64,000 nt of DNA from Roseicitreum antarcticum (GTDB lineage: Bacteria; Pseudomonadota; Alphaproteobacteria; Rhodobacterales; Rhodobacteraceae). Position 1 is the first letter of the stretch. Each line of letters starts with the position of its first letter. Location of the stretch: contig NZ_CP061498.1 of the NCBI RefSeq assembly GCF_014681765.1, forward strand, positions 2,059,501 to 2,123,500, in the 5' to 3' direction. Shown here one piece after another: positions 1 through 8,500 of the stretch. The translations under genes and the position numbers were made by a program. The notes beneath the pieces were generated by a model. That model ran no database searches. It had not been told where the DNA came from and worked only from the letters and a program-made list of their open reading frames with translations.

Positions 1-1
1 G

Positions 2-559
2 CTGGAACTGGGGCTGGCAACACTGGCGCAGGAACCCGGGTTGCGGCTGTCCATCAACATGTCTGCCCGTTCCATCGGCTATCCGGCCTGGCTTGCGACG
101 CTGGAACGCGGCCTGCGCACCAACCCCGAAATCGCCGAGCGTCTGATTCTGGAAATCACCGAATCCTCGGCCATTATGATGCCCGATCTTGTGACCGCCT
201 TCATGCATGAGATGCAGGAACGCGGCATCTGCTTTGCGCTGGACGATTTCGGCGCGGGCTACACGGCCTTCCGCTACCTGAAGGAATTCTACTTCGACAT
301 CATCAAGATCGACGGACAGTTCATCCGCGGCATTCACAAGTCCCCTGACAATCAGGTGCTGGCCCAGGCGCTGGTGTCCATCGCGCGGCATTTCGATATG
401 TTCACCGTCGCCGAATGTGTGGAGACTGCGGAAGATGCCCGCTATCTGGTCGAAATCGGCGTGGATTGTCTGCAAGGCTATTATTTCGGGGCGCCCCGGA
501 CCCAACCCGCCTGGCGCGAAAAGCGCAGCGACAAGATCATGTCGGGGCAACGCGGCTGA
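2..559 (+). CDS. EAL-domain protein, C-terminal part (cyclic-di-GMP phosphodiesterase)
   Basis: This is the 3' part of a gene that begins before the window; the frame is open from base 2. The visible 185 residues are the C-terminal two thirds of an EAL domain, which hydrolyses c-di-GMP. Recognisable motifs are LEITES (metal-binding Glu), DDFGAGY, the IKIDGQFI strand with its catalytic-loop Lys, AECVET (usually AEGVET) and the closing QGYYFGAP. All acidic positions I can check are kept, so catalytic activity is plausible. The EAL tripeptide itself and any sensory or GGDEF part lie outside the window. The protein ends soon after the domain. Confidence 0.85.
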   Translation: MELGLATLAQEPGLRLSINMSARSIGYPAWLATLERGLRTNPEIAERLILEITESSAIMMPDLVTAFMHEMQERGICFALDDFGAGYTAFRYLKEFYFDIIKIDGQFIRGIHKSPDNQVLAQALVSIARHFDMFTVAECVETAEDARYLVEIGVDCLQGYYFGAPRTQPAWREKRSDKIMSGQRG

Positions 560-640
560 AGGCCGACAGGTAGCCGCCTTCGGGGCCGCGCCCCCGCCGG
601 ATGCTTCGCAAAACTCAGCGCGGGCAAACGGCCCCGCTGA

Positions 641-730
641 CCTGACCTGACCTGACCTGACCTGACCTGACCTGACCTGACCTGACCTGACCTGACCTGA
701 CCTGACCTGACCTGACCTGACCTGACCTGA
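641..730. repeat. (CCTGA)18 pentanucleotide microsatellite
   Basis: Eighteen uninterrupted copies of CCTGA fill 90 bp between the converging 3' ends of the EAL gene (stop at 557-559) and priA (stop at 741-743). A degenerate copy (GCTGA) precedes the array. The plus strand has a TGA in every frame, while the minus strand (TCAGG) is open in all frames. No gene covers it. Perfect arrays of this size are rare in GC-rich alphaproteobacterial chromosomes, and the copy number is probably variable. Confidence 0.95.
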
Positions 731-740
731 CCCAGAAACC

Positions 741-2936
741 TCAGTAAAAGCTCTGCGGGTCAATATCTATCGCCAGCCGCAGGTTGGTCGGCGGTTTGAT
801 CTGCGCCACCCAGGCCGCCAGCGCGGATTGCAACGCAACGGTCCTTGGTGCCTTCACCAGCAACCGCACCCGATGCCGCCCCCGGATGCGCGCCACCGGG
901 GCAGGCGCCGGGCCGTACAGCTGCGCGCCGATCCGGCGCAGCGGCGCATCCGCCCGCGCCAGCGCCGTGCCATGGGCAAAGACCGCATCCAGATCCGGCC
1001 CCGACAGGATGATCCCGGCCATCCGACCGAAGGGCGGCACCTGCGCGGCCTCCCGCTCTGCCGCCTCGGCCTGCCAGAACGCCTCATCATCGCCCGCCAG
1101 AATCGCCCGGATCACCGGATGGTCGGGCTGCGCGGTCTGCAACAGCGCCACCCCCGGCTTTTCCGCCCGGCCTGCCCGCCCGGCCACTTGGCGGATCAAC
1201 TGAAATGTCCGCTCTGCCGCGCGCAGGTCGGACCCTTGCAGGCCAAGGTCCGAATCGATCACCCCGACCAGTGTCAGATGCGGAAAGTTGTGCCCCTTTG
1301 CCACCAGCTGCGTGCCGATGATGATATCCGCCCCACCCTGCGCGATGCTTTCAATCTGCGCCTTCAGCGCCCGCGCCGACCCGAACAGGTCCGACGACAG
1401 CACCGCAAGCCGCGCCTCGGGGAACAGCGCCACGGCTTCTTCGGCCAACCGTTCTACCCCCGGGCCGACCGCCGCCATCTTGTCAGCAACGCCGCACGAT
1501 GGGCAGACCACCGGCATCGGCTTTGTCGCGCCGCATTGGTGGCACATCAGCCGCTTCTGGAAGCGATGTTCGACCATGCGCGCGTCGCAATCGTCGCACC
1601 CCACCTGCTGCCCGCAGGCCCGGCAGACCGTGACCGGCGCATACCCGCGCCGGTTCAGAAACAACAGCGCCTGTTCGCCGCGCGCCAGCGTCTGCGTCAC
1701 CGCCGTCACCAGGCTGGGCGAGATCCAGCGGTTTGAAGGCAACACCTCGGACCGCAGATCAATCGTGCGCATCTGGGGCAATTCCTGCGGGCCAAAGCGC
1801 GCGGTCAGATCCAGCCGCGTGTACTTCCCCGCCCGCGCATTCACCCAGCTTTCCAGACTGGGCGTGGCTGACGCCAGCACCACCTGCGCGCCGCACAGGT
1901 TAGCCCGCAACACCGCCATGTCCCGCGCATTATAAAGCACGCCGTCTTCTTGCTTGTACGAGGTGTCGTGTTCCTCATCCACCACGATCAGCCCGAGGTT
2001 TTGATAGGGCAAGAACAGCGCCGACCGCGCGCCCACCACGAATTGCGCATCCCCCTGTCCCACCATGCGCCAGCAGCGGCGGCGCTCGGTCATCGTCACG
2101 CCGGAATGCCATTCGGCCGGGCGCGCGCCGAACCGCGCCTCGACCCGGGCCAGAAACTCGGCCGTCAGGGCGATTTCGGGCAACAGCACCAACGCCTGCC
2201 GTCCGCGCGCCAGGCATTCGGCGACAGCGTCCAGATACACCTCGGTCTTGCCCGACCCTGTGACGCCCTTCAGCAGCGTGGTGCCATAGGTGCCTGACGC
2301 CACCGCCGCGCGCAGACTGGCCGCCGCCGCGGCCTGATCGCCCGACAGTTCCGGCCCCGGCAGGGCCGGGTTCAGATATGGATAGGGGGTGTCGCGCGGC
2401 GTATCGTGTTCCACCAGCGCGCCAGATTTCACCAGCCCGCCGATCACCGCATTCGACACACCCGCCGCCTGCGCCAGTTCCCCCGGCGTGACCGCCGCAC
2501 CGCCATAGGACGCCATGGCATCCATGACGCGCAGGCGTGCATCGGTCATGCGCGCGGGCTCTGCCCCGCCGATCTGCAGCACCTTGCGCATCGCCGGGCC
2601 GTCGCCCAGCCCCGGCGCGCGGGTGGCCAGCCGCAGCATCGCGGGCAGCGGCGTCAACGTATACTCCGACACCCGGATCAGAAAGGCGCGCATGGCATCG
2701 GTCATCGGTGCGGCATCCAGCACCCGGTTGACCATGCGCAGCTTTTCCAGCGGCAACCCGCTTTCGCCCGGCCCCCAGACCACGCCCAGCACGCGGCGCG
2801 GGCCCAGCGGCACCTCGACAAAGGCGCCGCTCCATGCCCCGCCCTCGGGCGCACGATAATCAAGCACCCCGCCCAAAGGTTGGGTGGTCAGCACGCCCAG
2901 CGGCGTGCCTTCGGCATAAAACGGCTGGTCTGACAT
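741..2936 (-). CDS. priA: Primosomal protein N' (replication-restart helicase PriA)
   Basis: A 731-residue superfamily 2 DNA helicase that recognises stalled forks and reloads the replisome. The Walker A motif GVTGSGKTEVY lies near residue 224 and the Walker B/DEEHD box near 317. A zinc-binding segment with eight Cys in CxxC pairs (CRAC, CDDC, CHQC, CPSC) sits around residues 435-480, and helicase motifs V-VI (the GTQLVAKGHNFP segment and QVAGRAGRAEK) follow. Length matches full-size PriA. The ATG at 2934-2936 opens onto the N-terminal 3'-end-binding domain. It is divergent from the transaldolase gene. Confidence 0.97.
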   Translation of the reverse strand: MSDQPFYAEGTPLGVLTTQPLGGVLDYRAPEGGAWSGAFVEVPLGPRRVLGVVWGPGESGLPLEKLRMVNRVLDAAPMTDAMRAFLIRVSEYTLTPLPAMLRLATRAPGLGDGPAMRKVLQIGGAEPARMTDARLRVMDAMASYGGAAVTPGELAQAAGVSNAVIGGLVKSGALVEHDTPRDTPYPYLNPALPGPELSGDQAAAAASLRAAVASGTYGTTLLKGVTGSGKTEVYLDAVAECLARGRQALVLLPEIALTAEFLARVEARFGARPAEWHSGVTMTERRRCWRMVGQGDAQFVVGARSALFLPYQNLGLIVVDEEHDTSYKQEDGVLYNARDMAVLRANLCGAQVVLASATPSLESWVNARAGKYTRLDLTARFGPQELPQMRTIDLRSEVLPSNRWISPSLVTAVTQTLARGEQALLFLNRRGYAPVTVCRACGQQVGCDDCDARMVEHRFQKRLMCHQCGATKPMPVVCPSCGVADKMAAVGPGVERLAEEAVALFPEARLAVLSSDLFGSARALKAQIESIAQGGADIIIGTQLVAKGHNFPHLTLVGVIDSDLGLQGSDLRAAERTFQLIRQVAGRAGRAEKPGVALLQTAQPDHPVIRAILAGDDEAFWQAEAAEREAAQVPPFGRMAGIILSGPDLDAVFAHGTALARADAPLRRIGAQLYGPAPAPVARIRGRHRVRLLVKAPRTVALQSALAAWVAQIKPPTNLRLAIDIDPQSFY

Positions 2937-3023
2937 GGTTCGCGCGGTCCATTTGGGCTTTAAGCCCTGCGTCTGCTAGGGTATGACGCGGGCAACCCCA
3001 GCCTGCAACCCAAAGAGGTCCTT

Positions 3024-3677
3024 ATGAAATTCTTTGTCGATACCGCAGATGTCGCGGCAATCCGTGAACTCAACGAATTGGGCATGGTGGACGGCGTTAC
3101 CACCAACCCGTCGATCATCCTGAAAGCCGGGCGCGACATTCTGGAAGTTACCAAGGAAATCTGCGACATCGTCGATGGTCCGGTATCCTCCGAAGTGGTT
3201 GCCACCACCGCCGACGCCATGATCGCCGAGGGGCGCAAACTGGCCGCGATCGCGCCCAACATCGCCGTCAAACTGCCGTTGACCTGGGACGGGCTTAAGG
3301 CCTGCAAGGTATTGTCGGGCGAAGGCAAGATGGTCAACGTCACATTGTGCTTCAGCGCCAACCAGGCCCTGCTGGCCGCCAAGGCCGGCGCCACCTTCAT
3401 CTCGCCCTTCATCGGGCGGCTGGATGACATCAACATGGACGGGCTGGACCTGATCCAGGACATCCGCATCATCTATGACAACTATGGCTTTGAAACCCAG
3501 ATCCTCGCAGCCTCGATCCGCACGGTGAACCATGTCACCGACGTGGCGCGGATCGGCGCCGATGTGATGACCGCCCCGCCCGAGGTGATCCGCAAACTGG
3601 TCTCGCACCCGCTGACCGATGCGGGCCTGGCAACATTTTTGAAGGACTGGGAAAAAACAGGTCAGAAAATCCTGTAA
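3024..3677 (+). CDS. tal: Small transaldolase / fructose-6-phosphate aldolase-like (TalC family)
   Basis: A 217-residue class I aldolase of the compact transaldolase family, acting in the non-oxidative pentose phosphate pathway. The start [16 protein letters not shown] and GVTTNPSI are hallmark segments. The Schiff-base Lys is in [15 protein letters not shown]. The segment [11 protein letters not shown] carries Phe where E. coli FSA has the catalytic Tyr (APYVxRID), which by family knowledge favours transaldolase over fructose-6-phosphate aldolase. An AAAGAGGTCC Shine-Dalgarno precedes the ATG. It is divergent from priA. Confidence 0.9.
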   Translation: MKFFVDTADVAAIRELNELGMVDGVTTNPSIILKAGRDILEVTKEICDIVDGPVSSEVVATTADAMIAEGRKLAAIAPNIAVKLPLTWDGLKACKVLSGEGKMVNVTLCFSANQALLAAKAGATFISPFIGRLDDINMDGLDLIQDIRIIYDNYGFETQILAASIRTVNHVTDVARIGADVMTAPPEVIRKLVSHPLTDAGLATFLKDWEKTGQKIL

Positions 3678-3728
3678 CCTGCGTTATAGTCGGCCCAAAT
3701 AAATAAAAACCGAAGCAGTATCGGGGCA

Positions 3729-4454
3729 GTGACAATGACAATCGGGACGGCCAAATCGGCCAGCTATGAAGACGACCTGCGCGCCCGGATCGTGGCCGAT
3801 CCGGGGCTGGTGCTGGATGATCCACAGATCATGCGCGCGCTGGTCAAGGCGTCGGAAAGCGCGATGGGCGGCAATGTCGTCGATCTGCGTGGCATGGCGA
3901 TGGAACGGCAAGAGGCACGGCTGGCGCGGTTGGAGGAAACCCATCGCGCCGTCATCGCCGCCGCCTATGAGAATATGTCGAGCACCAATCAGGTGCACCG
4001 CGCCATCATGGCACTGCTGGAACCCGACGTGTTCGAGAAATTCCTGCAGGTGCTGGACCAGGAGGTGACGACGATCCTGCGCGTCGATTGCCTCCGCATG
4101 GTGCTGGAAAGCGGCGATGCCGAACGGGAGACCGGCGTTGAACAGATGTCGGGCGTGCTGCGCGTCGTGGAACCGGGCTTTGTCGCGTCCTACATGGCGC
4201 ATGGCCGCAGCCAGCCGCCGCGCCAGATCGTGCTCCGTCAAACCCTGCCGCCGACGCCCCGTCTCTATGGCGCGCGGCTGGGCGACATGCGGTCCGAAGC
4301 GGTGCTGCGCCTGGATCTCGGGGCCGGGCGCATGGCGGGAATGCTGACCATGGCCTGCGCCGACCCATTGGTATTCAAACCCGGGCAAGGCACTGACTTA
4401 CTGGCATTTTTTGCGGGCGTGTTTGAACGCAGCATGCGCCGCTGGTTGTCGTGA
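3729..4454 (+). CDS. DUF484 family protein
   Basis: A 241-residue protein of the DUF484 family, a GAF-like fold of uncertain role that in many proteobacteria sits directly before xerC, as here. The N-terminal part (MRALVKASESAMGGNVVDLRG) and the following coiled region (MERQEARLARLEETHRAVIAAA) are typical. The frame opens with GTG at 3729; an ATG two codons later (3735) is an equally good start. Its stop overlaps the xerC start by four bases, so the two are translationally coupled. Function is not known; the link to XerC is by neighbourhood only. Confidence 0.85.
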   Translation: MTMTIGTAKSASYEDDLRARIVADPGLVLDDPQIMRALVKASESAMGGNVVDLRGMAMERQEARLARLEETHRAVIAAAYENMSSTNQVHRAIMALLEPDVFEKFLQVLDQEVTTILRVDCLRMVLESGDAERETGVEQMSGVLRVVEPGFVASYMAHGRSQPPRQIVLRQTLPPTPRLYGARLGDMRSEAVLRLDLGAGRMAGMLTMACADPLVFKPGQGTDLLAFFAGVFERSMRRWLS

Positions 4455-5374
4455 CCCTGTCGCTGTCGCCCGCCCTGCGCGATGCGCTGGAACGGTGGCT
4501 GGCAGAACGGCGCGGGCTGGATGGCGCGGCCGAAAACACCATCGCCGCCTACCAGACCGATGTTGCCGGGTTCCTTGGCTTCATCGCCCGGCATCTGGGC
4601 GGCGCGGCGGGGGTGGACCAGATCGCCGGGCTGACACAATCCGACCTGCGCGCCTGGATGGCGCATGAACGCGGGCGCGGCGTTGCGGCCCGGTCGCTTG
4701 CCCGGGCGCTGTCGGCGGTCCGGCAATTCGTGCGCTGGCTGGCCCCCCGGCACGGGTTTGATGCCACCGTCGTTCTGTCTGCCCGCAGCCCGAAATATCA
4801 GCGCAAACTGCCCCGCCCGCTGAGTACCGATGCTGCCCGCGATGTGCTGGACGGGGTGGCGGAACACGGCCAGCAACCCTGGGTCGCCGCGCGCGACACC
4901 GCCGTGGTTACGCTGATGTACGGCTGCGGCCTGCGCGTGTCCGAGGCCCTGTCGCTGACCGGGCGCGACGCCGCGCCGGGGCAGGTGCTGCGCATCACCG
5001 GCAAGGGCGGGCGCGAACGCATCGTGCCGGTGCTGCCCGCCGCCGCCCGCGCGATTGCCGCCTATACCCGCCATTGCCCGCATGAGCTTTCTGCCGCTGA
5101 CCCGCTGTTTCGCGGCGTACGCGGCGGCCCCCTCAGCCGGCGCGAGGTTGCCAAGGTGATGGAGCGCACGCGCCTGTCACTGGGCCTGCCCGCCAGCGCC
5201 ACACCGCACGCCCTGCGCCATTCCTTCGCCACGCATCTGTTGAACGCGGGCGGCGACCTGCGCGCCATTCAGGAACTGCTGGGCCATGCCTCGCTGCAAT
5301 CGACGCAGGTCTATACCGCCGTCGATACCGCGCGGCTGATGCAGGTCTATAATGCGGCCCATCCCCGCGCCTGA
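4451..5374 (+). CDS. xerC: Tyrosine recombinase XerC
   Basis: A 307-residue tyrosine recombinase that with XerD resolves chromosome dimers at dif. An N-terminal SAM-like core-binding domain covers roughly residues 10-95. The catalytic set is complete: Arg in YGCGLRVSEAL, Lys in ITGKGGRER, HALRHSFATHLL (HxxR), LGHASLQSTQVY (His and nucleophilic Tyr). GTG start inside a GTGA overlap with the DUF484 gene. The DUF484-xerC order argues for the housekeeping enzyme rather than a phage integrase. Confidence 0.93.
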   Translation: MTLSLSPALRDALERWLAERRGLDGAAENTIAAYQTDVAGFLGFIARHLGGAAGVDQIAGLTQSDLRAWMAHERGRGVAARSLARALSAVRQFVRWLAPRHGFDATVVLSARSPKYQRKLPRPLSTDAARDVLDGVAEHGQQPWVAARDTAVVTLMYGCGLRVSEALSLTGRDAAPGQVLRITGKGGRERIVPVLPAAARAIAAYTRHCPHELSAADPLFRGVRGGPLSRREVAKVMERTRLSLGLPASATPHALRHSFATHLLNAGGDLRAIQELLGHASLQSTQVYTAVDTARLMQVYNAAHPRA

Positions 5375-5448
5375 GCGCCCTTGCCCCTTGCACGCGCCTT
5401 TGGCAGGGGCATATGGTCAGGCAAAAGATCGAACACAGGGGACATATC

Positions 5449-6324
5449 ATGGAAGTCAGCAATGTGGGCGTCGTGGGCGCAGGGCAGATGGGCAGTGGCA
5501 TCGCGCATGTCTTTGCCATCGCCGGGTATGACGTGCTTCTGACCGACATCTCCGCCGACGCCCTCGCCAATGCCGTGGCCCTGATCGACAAGAACCTGAC
5601 CCGGCAGGTCAGCCGCGAAAAGATCAGCCAGGAAGGCAAGGACGCCGCCATCGCGCGGATCAGAACCACCACCACCCTGTCCGACCTTGGCCCATGTGAC
5701 CTGATCATCGAGGCCGCCACCGAACGCGAGACGGTGAAACAGGCGATCTTTGAAGACCTGCTGCCGCATATCAAGCCCGAAACCATCCTGACATCGAACA
5801 CCTCGTCGATCTCGATCACCCGTCTGGCCAGCCGCACCGACCGGCCCGAGAAATTCATGGGCTTCCATTTCATGAACCCCGTGCCGGTGATGCAGCTTGT
5901 CGAGCTGATCCGCGGCATCGCGACGGATGAGCCGACATACAGAACCCTGCTGGGCGTCGTTGAAAAGCTGGGAAAAACCGCCGCCAGCGCCGAGGATTTC
6001 CCCGCCTTCATCGTCAACCGCATCCTGATGCCCATGATCAACGAGGCAGTCTATACCCTGTACGAGGGGGTTGGATCGGTCAAATCAATCGACGAATCCC
6101 TGAAACTGGGGGCAAATCACCCCATGGGTCCACTGGAACTGGCCGATTTTATCGGGCTGGATACCTGCCTTGCCATCATGAACGTCCTGCATGACGGGCT
6201 GGCCGACACCAAATACCGCCCCTGCCCGCTGCTGACCAAATATGTCGAAGCCGGGTGGCTGGGCCGCAAGACCCAGCGCGGGTTCTACGACTACCGGGGC
6301 GACGTGCCGGTGCCCACGCGCTGA
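5449..6324 (+). CDS. hbdA: 3-hydroxybutyryl-CoA dehydrogenase
   Basis: A 291-residue NAD(P)-dependent 3-hydroxyacyl-CoA dehydrogenase that interconverts acetoacetyl-CoA and 3-hydroxybutyryl-CoA (butanoate/PHB metabolism). The Rossmann motif GAGQMGSGIA is at the N terminus; TSNTSSISIT, GFHFMNPVPVMQLVE (catalytic His) and the C-terminal NHPMGPLELADFIGLD are all characteristic. The frame is open from an ATG at 5413, but the ATG at 5449 follows an AGGGG Shine-Dalgarno and begins right before the Rossmann fold, so I use it. It is separated from xerC by 74 bp, enough for its own promoter. Confidence 0.93.
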   Translation: MEVSNVGVVGAGQMGSGIAHVFAIAGYDVLLTDISADALANAVALIDKNLTRQVSREKISQEGKDAAIARIRTTTTLSDLGPCDLIIEAATERETVKQAIFEDLLPHIKPETILTSNTSSISITRLASRTDRPEKFMGFHFMNPVPVMQLVELIRGIATDEPTYRTLLGVVEKLGKTAASAEDFPAFIVNRILMPMINEAVYTLYEGVGSVKSIDESLKLGANHPMGPLELADFIGLDTCLAIMNVLHDGLADTKYRPCPLLTKYVEAGWLGRKTQRGFYDYRGDVPVPTR

Positions 6325-6378
6325 ACGGGTGCTGAACCCTGCCGGGGCGCGAAACCGTTCCAGATCGCGCCTCGCCGG

Positions 6379-6648
6379 TCAGAACTCTTCGCCGAAACGG
6401 TTCGCCACCAGCTCTTGCAACGCATCGGCCAGTTCGCGGGCCTGCGTGCCGCTGGTGCGGACGTTGATCGAGGTGCCGCGCGACGCGGCCAGCATCAAAA
6501 GGCCCATGATCGAATCGCCTGCCACGCTCATCCCGTCCTTTTCGACCTCGGCGATGGCGTCGAATCTCTCGACCACTTCAACGAATTTGGCCGACGCCCG
6601 CGCATGCAGCCCCTTTTCATTGATGATTTTCAGTTCCTGCACCGTCAT
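6379..6648 (-). CDS. ptsH: Phosphocarrier protein HPr
   Basis: An 89-residue HPr. His15 in NEKGLHARAS is the phosphohistidine site, and Ser46 in DSIMGLLML is the site for HPr kinase, whose gene lies in the same operon. The ATG at 6646-6648 follows a GGGGGAG Shine-Dalgarno; the upstream extension of the frame is not conserved in character. Last gene of the chvI-chvG-hprK-rapZ-EIIA-ptsH series. No PTS permease is nearby, so the role is regulatory rather than sugar uptake. Confidence 0.95.
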   Translation of the reverse strand: MTVQELKIINEKGLHARASAKFVEVVERFDAIAEVEKDGMSVAGDSIMGLLMLAASRGTSINVRTSGTQARELADALQELVANRFGEEF

Positions 6649-6744
6649 TCTCCCCCCATGGCTTGCAGCGCGGATATCGGCAGCGCCCCCGGCTACAGCC
6701 CGTTTGTGACACACCAAAAGCCCAACGATCTAATATGAAGTGTC

Positions 6745-7146
6745 TCAGGTCGGCGCCCCCCCCCCGACTTCGATGCTGTTGATATATTTGCGCCCCGCTT
6801 CCAGCGCCAATGCGACGGCCTGCGCCACCGGCAGGCGGCGCGATTTCGCCAGCTTGATCAGCATGGGCAGGTTCGCGCCATAAATGATCCGGCGGTTGGG
6901 CGCGCGGCAGGCGGGCAGCGACAGGTTCGACGGCGATCCGCCGAACATGTCCGTCACCACGACCACGCCATAACCGCGGTCGACCTCTTCGGCGGCTTCG
7001 CTGATTTCGGCCTGTTTCTCGGCGCGGCTGTGGTCGTATTCGATCGAGACGGCGCGAATGCCCACCTGCTTGCCCACCACATGCTCGACCGCGGCAAGAT
7101 ATTCGCGCGCCAGCCCGCCATGTGCAACGATCACGACCCCAATCAC
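6745..7146 (-). CDS. PTS EIIA component, mannose family (regulatory)
   Basis: A 133-residue EIIA-Man/fructose-family domain. The N-terminal [13 protein letters not shown] carries the phosphorylatable His9, and DMFGGSPSN is the family's second signature. GTG start at 7144-7146 overlaps the rapZ stop (GTGA). No EIIB or EIIC accompanies it, as is usual for the alphaproteobacterial regulatory PTS that reports phosphorylation state to ChvG/ChvI and HprK. The penultimate codons contain an unbroken run of ten G, so the C terminus is a slippage-prone site. Confidence 0.9.
   Translation of the reverse strand: MIGVVIVAHGGLAREYLAAVEHVVGKQVGIRAVSIEYDHSRAEKQAEISEAAEEVDRGYGVVVVTDMFGGSPSNLSLPACRAPNRRIIYGANLPMLIKLAKSRRLPVAQAVALALEAGRKYINSIEVGGGAPT
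6756..6765. repeat. Ten-base C/G homopolymer within the EIIA C-terminal codons
   Basis: Plus strand shows ten consecutive C, read as ten G on the coding strand, encoding the Gly triplet of the C-terminal EVGGGAPT. Loss or gain of one base would remove the stop at 6745 and extend the product: about 27 residues for -1, and into ptsH in another frame for +1. Confidence 0.95.
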
Positions 7147-8045
7147 GCGCGCGGTTCCGTCTGTCCGGCGGGCGACAGGCCGGCGCGCCGCTCCAACTCG
7201 CGGTGCCGCACCGCGACAGGCCAACCCTGTTCGGCCAGCCGGTCGCACATCGCCTCGGCCAGAAACACCGAACGGTGCTGGCCGCCGGTACAGCCGAAAG
7301 CCACGGTCAGGCTGCTTTTCCCCTCTTCGATGAATGCAGGCAGCAGGCTTTCGATCAGCGCGCTGACCTGCGCGAAGAACGCCGCATACCTGGGATCGTC
7401 GGCGATATAACCCGCCACCGTTGCGTTCTGCCCGGTCAGGCGACGCAGATCGTCCGACCAATGCGGATTGCGCAGAAACCGGCAGTCAAACATCATGTCC
7501 ACCCCGCGCGGCACCCCGCGCTTGTAGGAGAACGACTGCACCGACACCGTCATCCGCGTGCCGGTGGACGTGCCGAACCGCGCGCCGATCTCGGCCTTCA
7601 ACTGGTGCGGCGTCAGGTCCGACGTGTCGATCAGCACATCCGCCCGCGCCCGGATCGGCACCAGCAGATCAATTTCATGCGCAATCCCGGCCTCGGGCGG
7701 CCCCGAAGGGCTAAGCGGATGGCGGCGGCGCGTTTCCGAATACCGCCGGATCAGCACATCGGGATGACAGTCGAAATACACCAGTTCCAGGTCGATGCGG
7801 GGGTCATCGGTCAGCTTGTCGATCAGCCGTTCAAACCCCGCCGCACTGAAATCCCGGGTGCGCGTGTCGATGCCCAGCACCAGCGGCCCGGGCAACGGCG
7901 CGCCCTCCAGCAGGCGCGGAATCAGTGACAGCGGCAGGTTGTCGATCGCCTCAAACCCCAGATCTTCCAGCGCGTTGATGGCCGTCGACCGCCCGGCCCC
8001 CGCGGGGCCGGTCACGAAAACCAGCGTCTGATGGTCATGGCCCAA
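7143..8045 (-). CDS. rapZ: RNase adapter protein RapZ
   Basis: A 300-residue RapZ/YvcJ-family nucleotide-binding protein. The N-terminal Walker A is GPAGAGRST (Arg in place of the usual Lys), followed by [15 protein letters not shown] and the C-terminal [14 protein letters not shown] segment that is diagnostic of the family. In enterobacteria RapZ senses glucosamine-6-phosphate and directs RNase E to sRNA; in alphaproteobacteria it sits with hprK and PTS genes as here. TTG start at 8043-8045, supported by AGGAG seven bases upstream, and overlapping the end of hprK. Confidence 0.92.
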   Translation of the reverse strand: MGHDHQTLVFVTGPAGAGRSTAINALEDLGFEAIDNLPLSLIPRLLEGAPLPGPLVLGIDTRTRDFSAAGFERLIDKLTDDPRIDLELVYFDCHPDVLIRRYSETRRRHPLSPSGPPEAGIAHEIDLLVPIRARADVLIDTSDLTPHQLKAEIGARFGTSTGTRMTVSVQSFSYKRGVPRGVDMMFDCRFLRNPHWSDDLRRLTGQNATVAGYIADDPRYAAFFAQVSALIESLLPAFIEEGKSSLTVAFGCTGGQHRSVFLAEAMCDRLAEQGWPVAVRHRELERRAGLSPAGQTEPRA

Positions 8046-8490
8046 GTGGATGCTCCTGTCCCGGCTGCCAAGCTGTACCGGCAGTTAACATATATTGCCA
8101 GACCGCCGCAGGGAAACCAACCGTTTCAGCTTTGTGCAATAGCGGTATCGCATGGGGGCCCAACAGGTGCCAGCGGGCGGGCGGCAGGCGGGCGTCTTCG
8201 ACCCTCCCCATGTCCACCACCAGACGCACCGGGGCCTGCGCGCACGGTACCGCGCGCAAGATACCGACGCCACGCGCCTCGATCTGGCCTGCGATGGCTT
8301 CCGGCGCGCTGGCGGTCACATCGGTATCGGTTATGCGCAATATTGTGCGATCGTCCGCGACCAGTTGCGCGCCGTGGGACATCAGCATCAGGGCCAGCGT
8401 GCTTTTGCCCGCCCCCGACGGCCCCAGGATCAGCACCGCCCCCGCACCCTGTGCCCCCGGGCACGCAACGCAAGAGGCATGCACAATCAC
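8035..8490 (-). CDS. hprK: HPr kinase/phosphorylase, short alphaproteobacterial form
   Basis: About 151 residues, equal to the C-terminal catalytic domain of Gram-positive HprK without its N-terminal domain, as known for this class. Walker [11 protein letters not shown], then LVADD, and the motif [15 protein letters not shown] are visible. It phosphorylates HPr on Ser46. GTG start at 8488-8490, eleven bases after the chvG stop; the frame stays open upstream within chvG but that part is a shadow. Its end overlaps rapZ by 11 bp. Confidence 0.9.
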   Translation of the reverse strand: MIVHASCVACPGAQGAGAVLILGPSGAGKSTLALMLMSHGAQLVADDRTILRITDTDVTASAPEAIAGQIEARGVGILRAVPCAQAPVRLVVDMGRVEDARLPPARWHLLGPHAIPLLHKAETVGFPAAVWQYMLTAGTAWQPGQEHPLGP

Positions 8491-8500
8491 CGCGCGCCGC

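Noticed and set aside
641-730. CRISPR array or direct-repeat binding cluster
   Set aside because: The unit is five bases with no spacers and no cas genes nearby; it is a simple microsatellite.
828-1736. Long open frames on the plus strand across priA
   Set aside because: Arg/His/Pro-rich translation with no family resemblance, antisense to a well-supported gene; a GC-rich shadow.
5375-5448. Terminator between xerC and hbdA
   Set aside because: Only a GCCCC/GGGGC pairing with an 18-base loop and no T-run; too weak.
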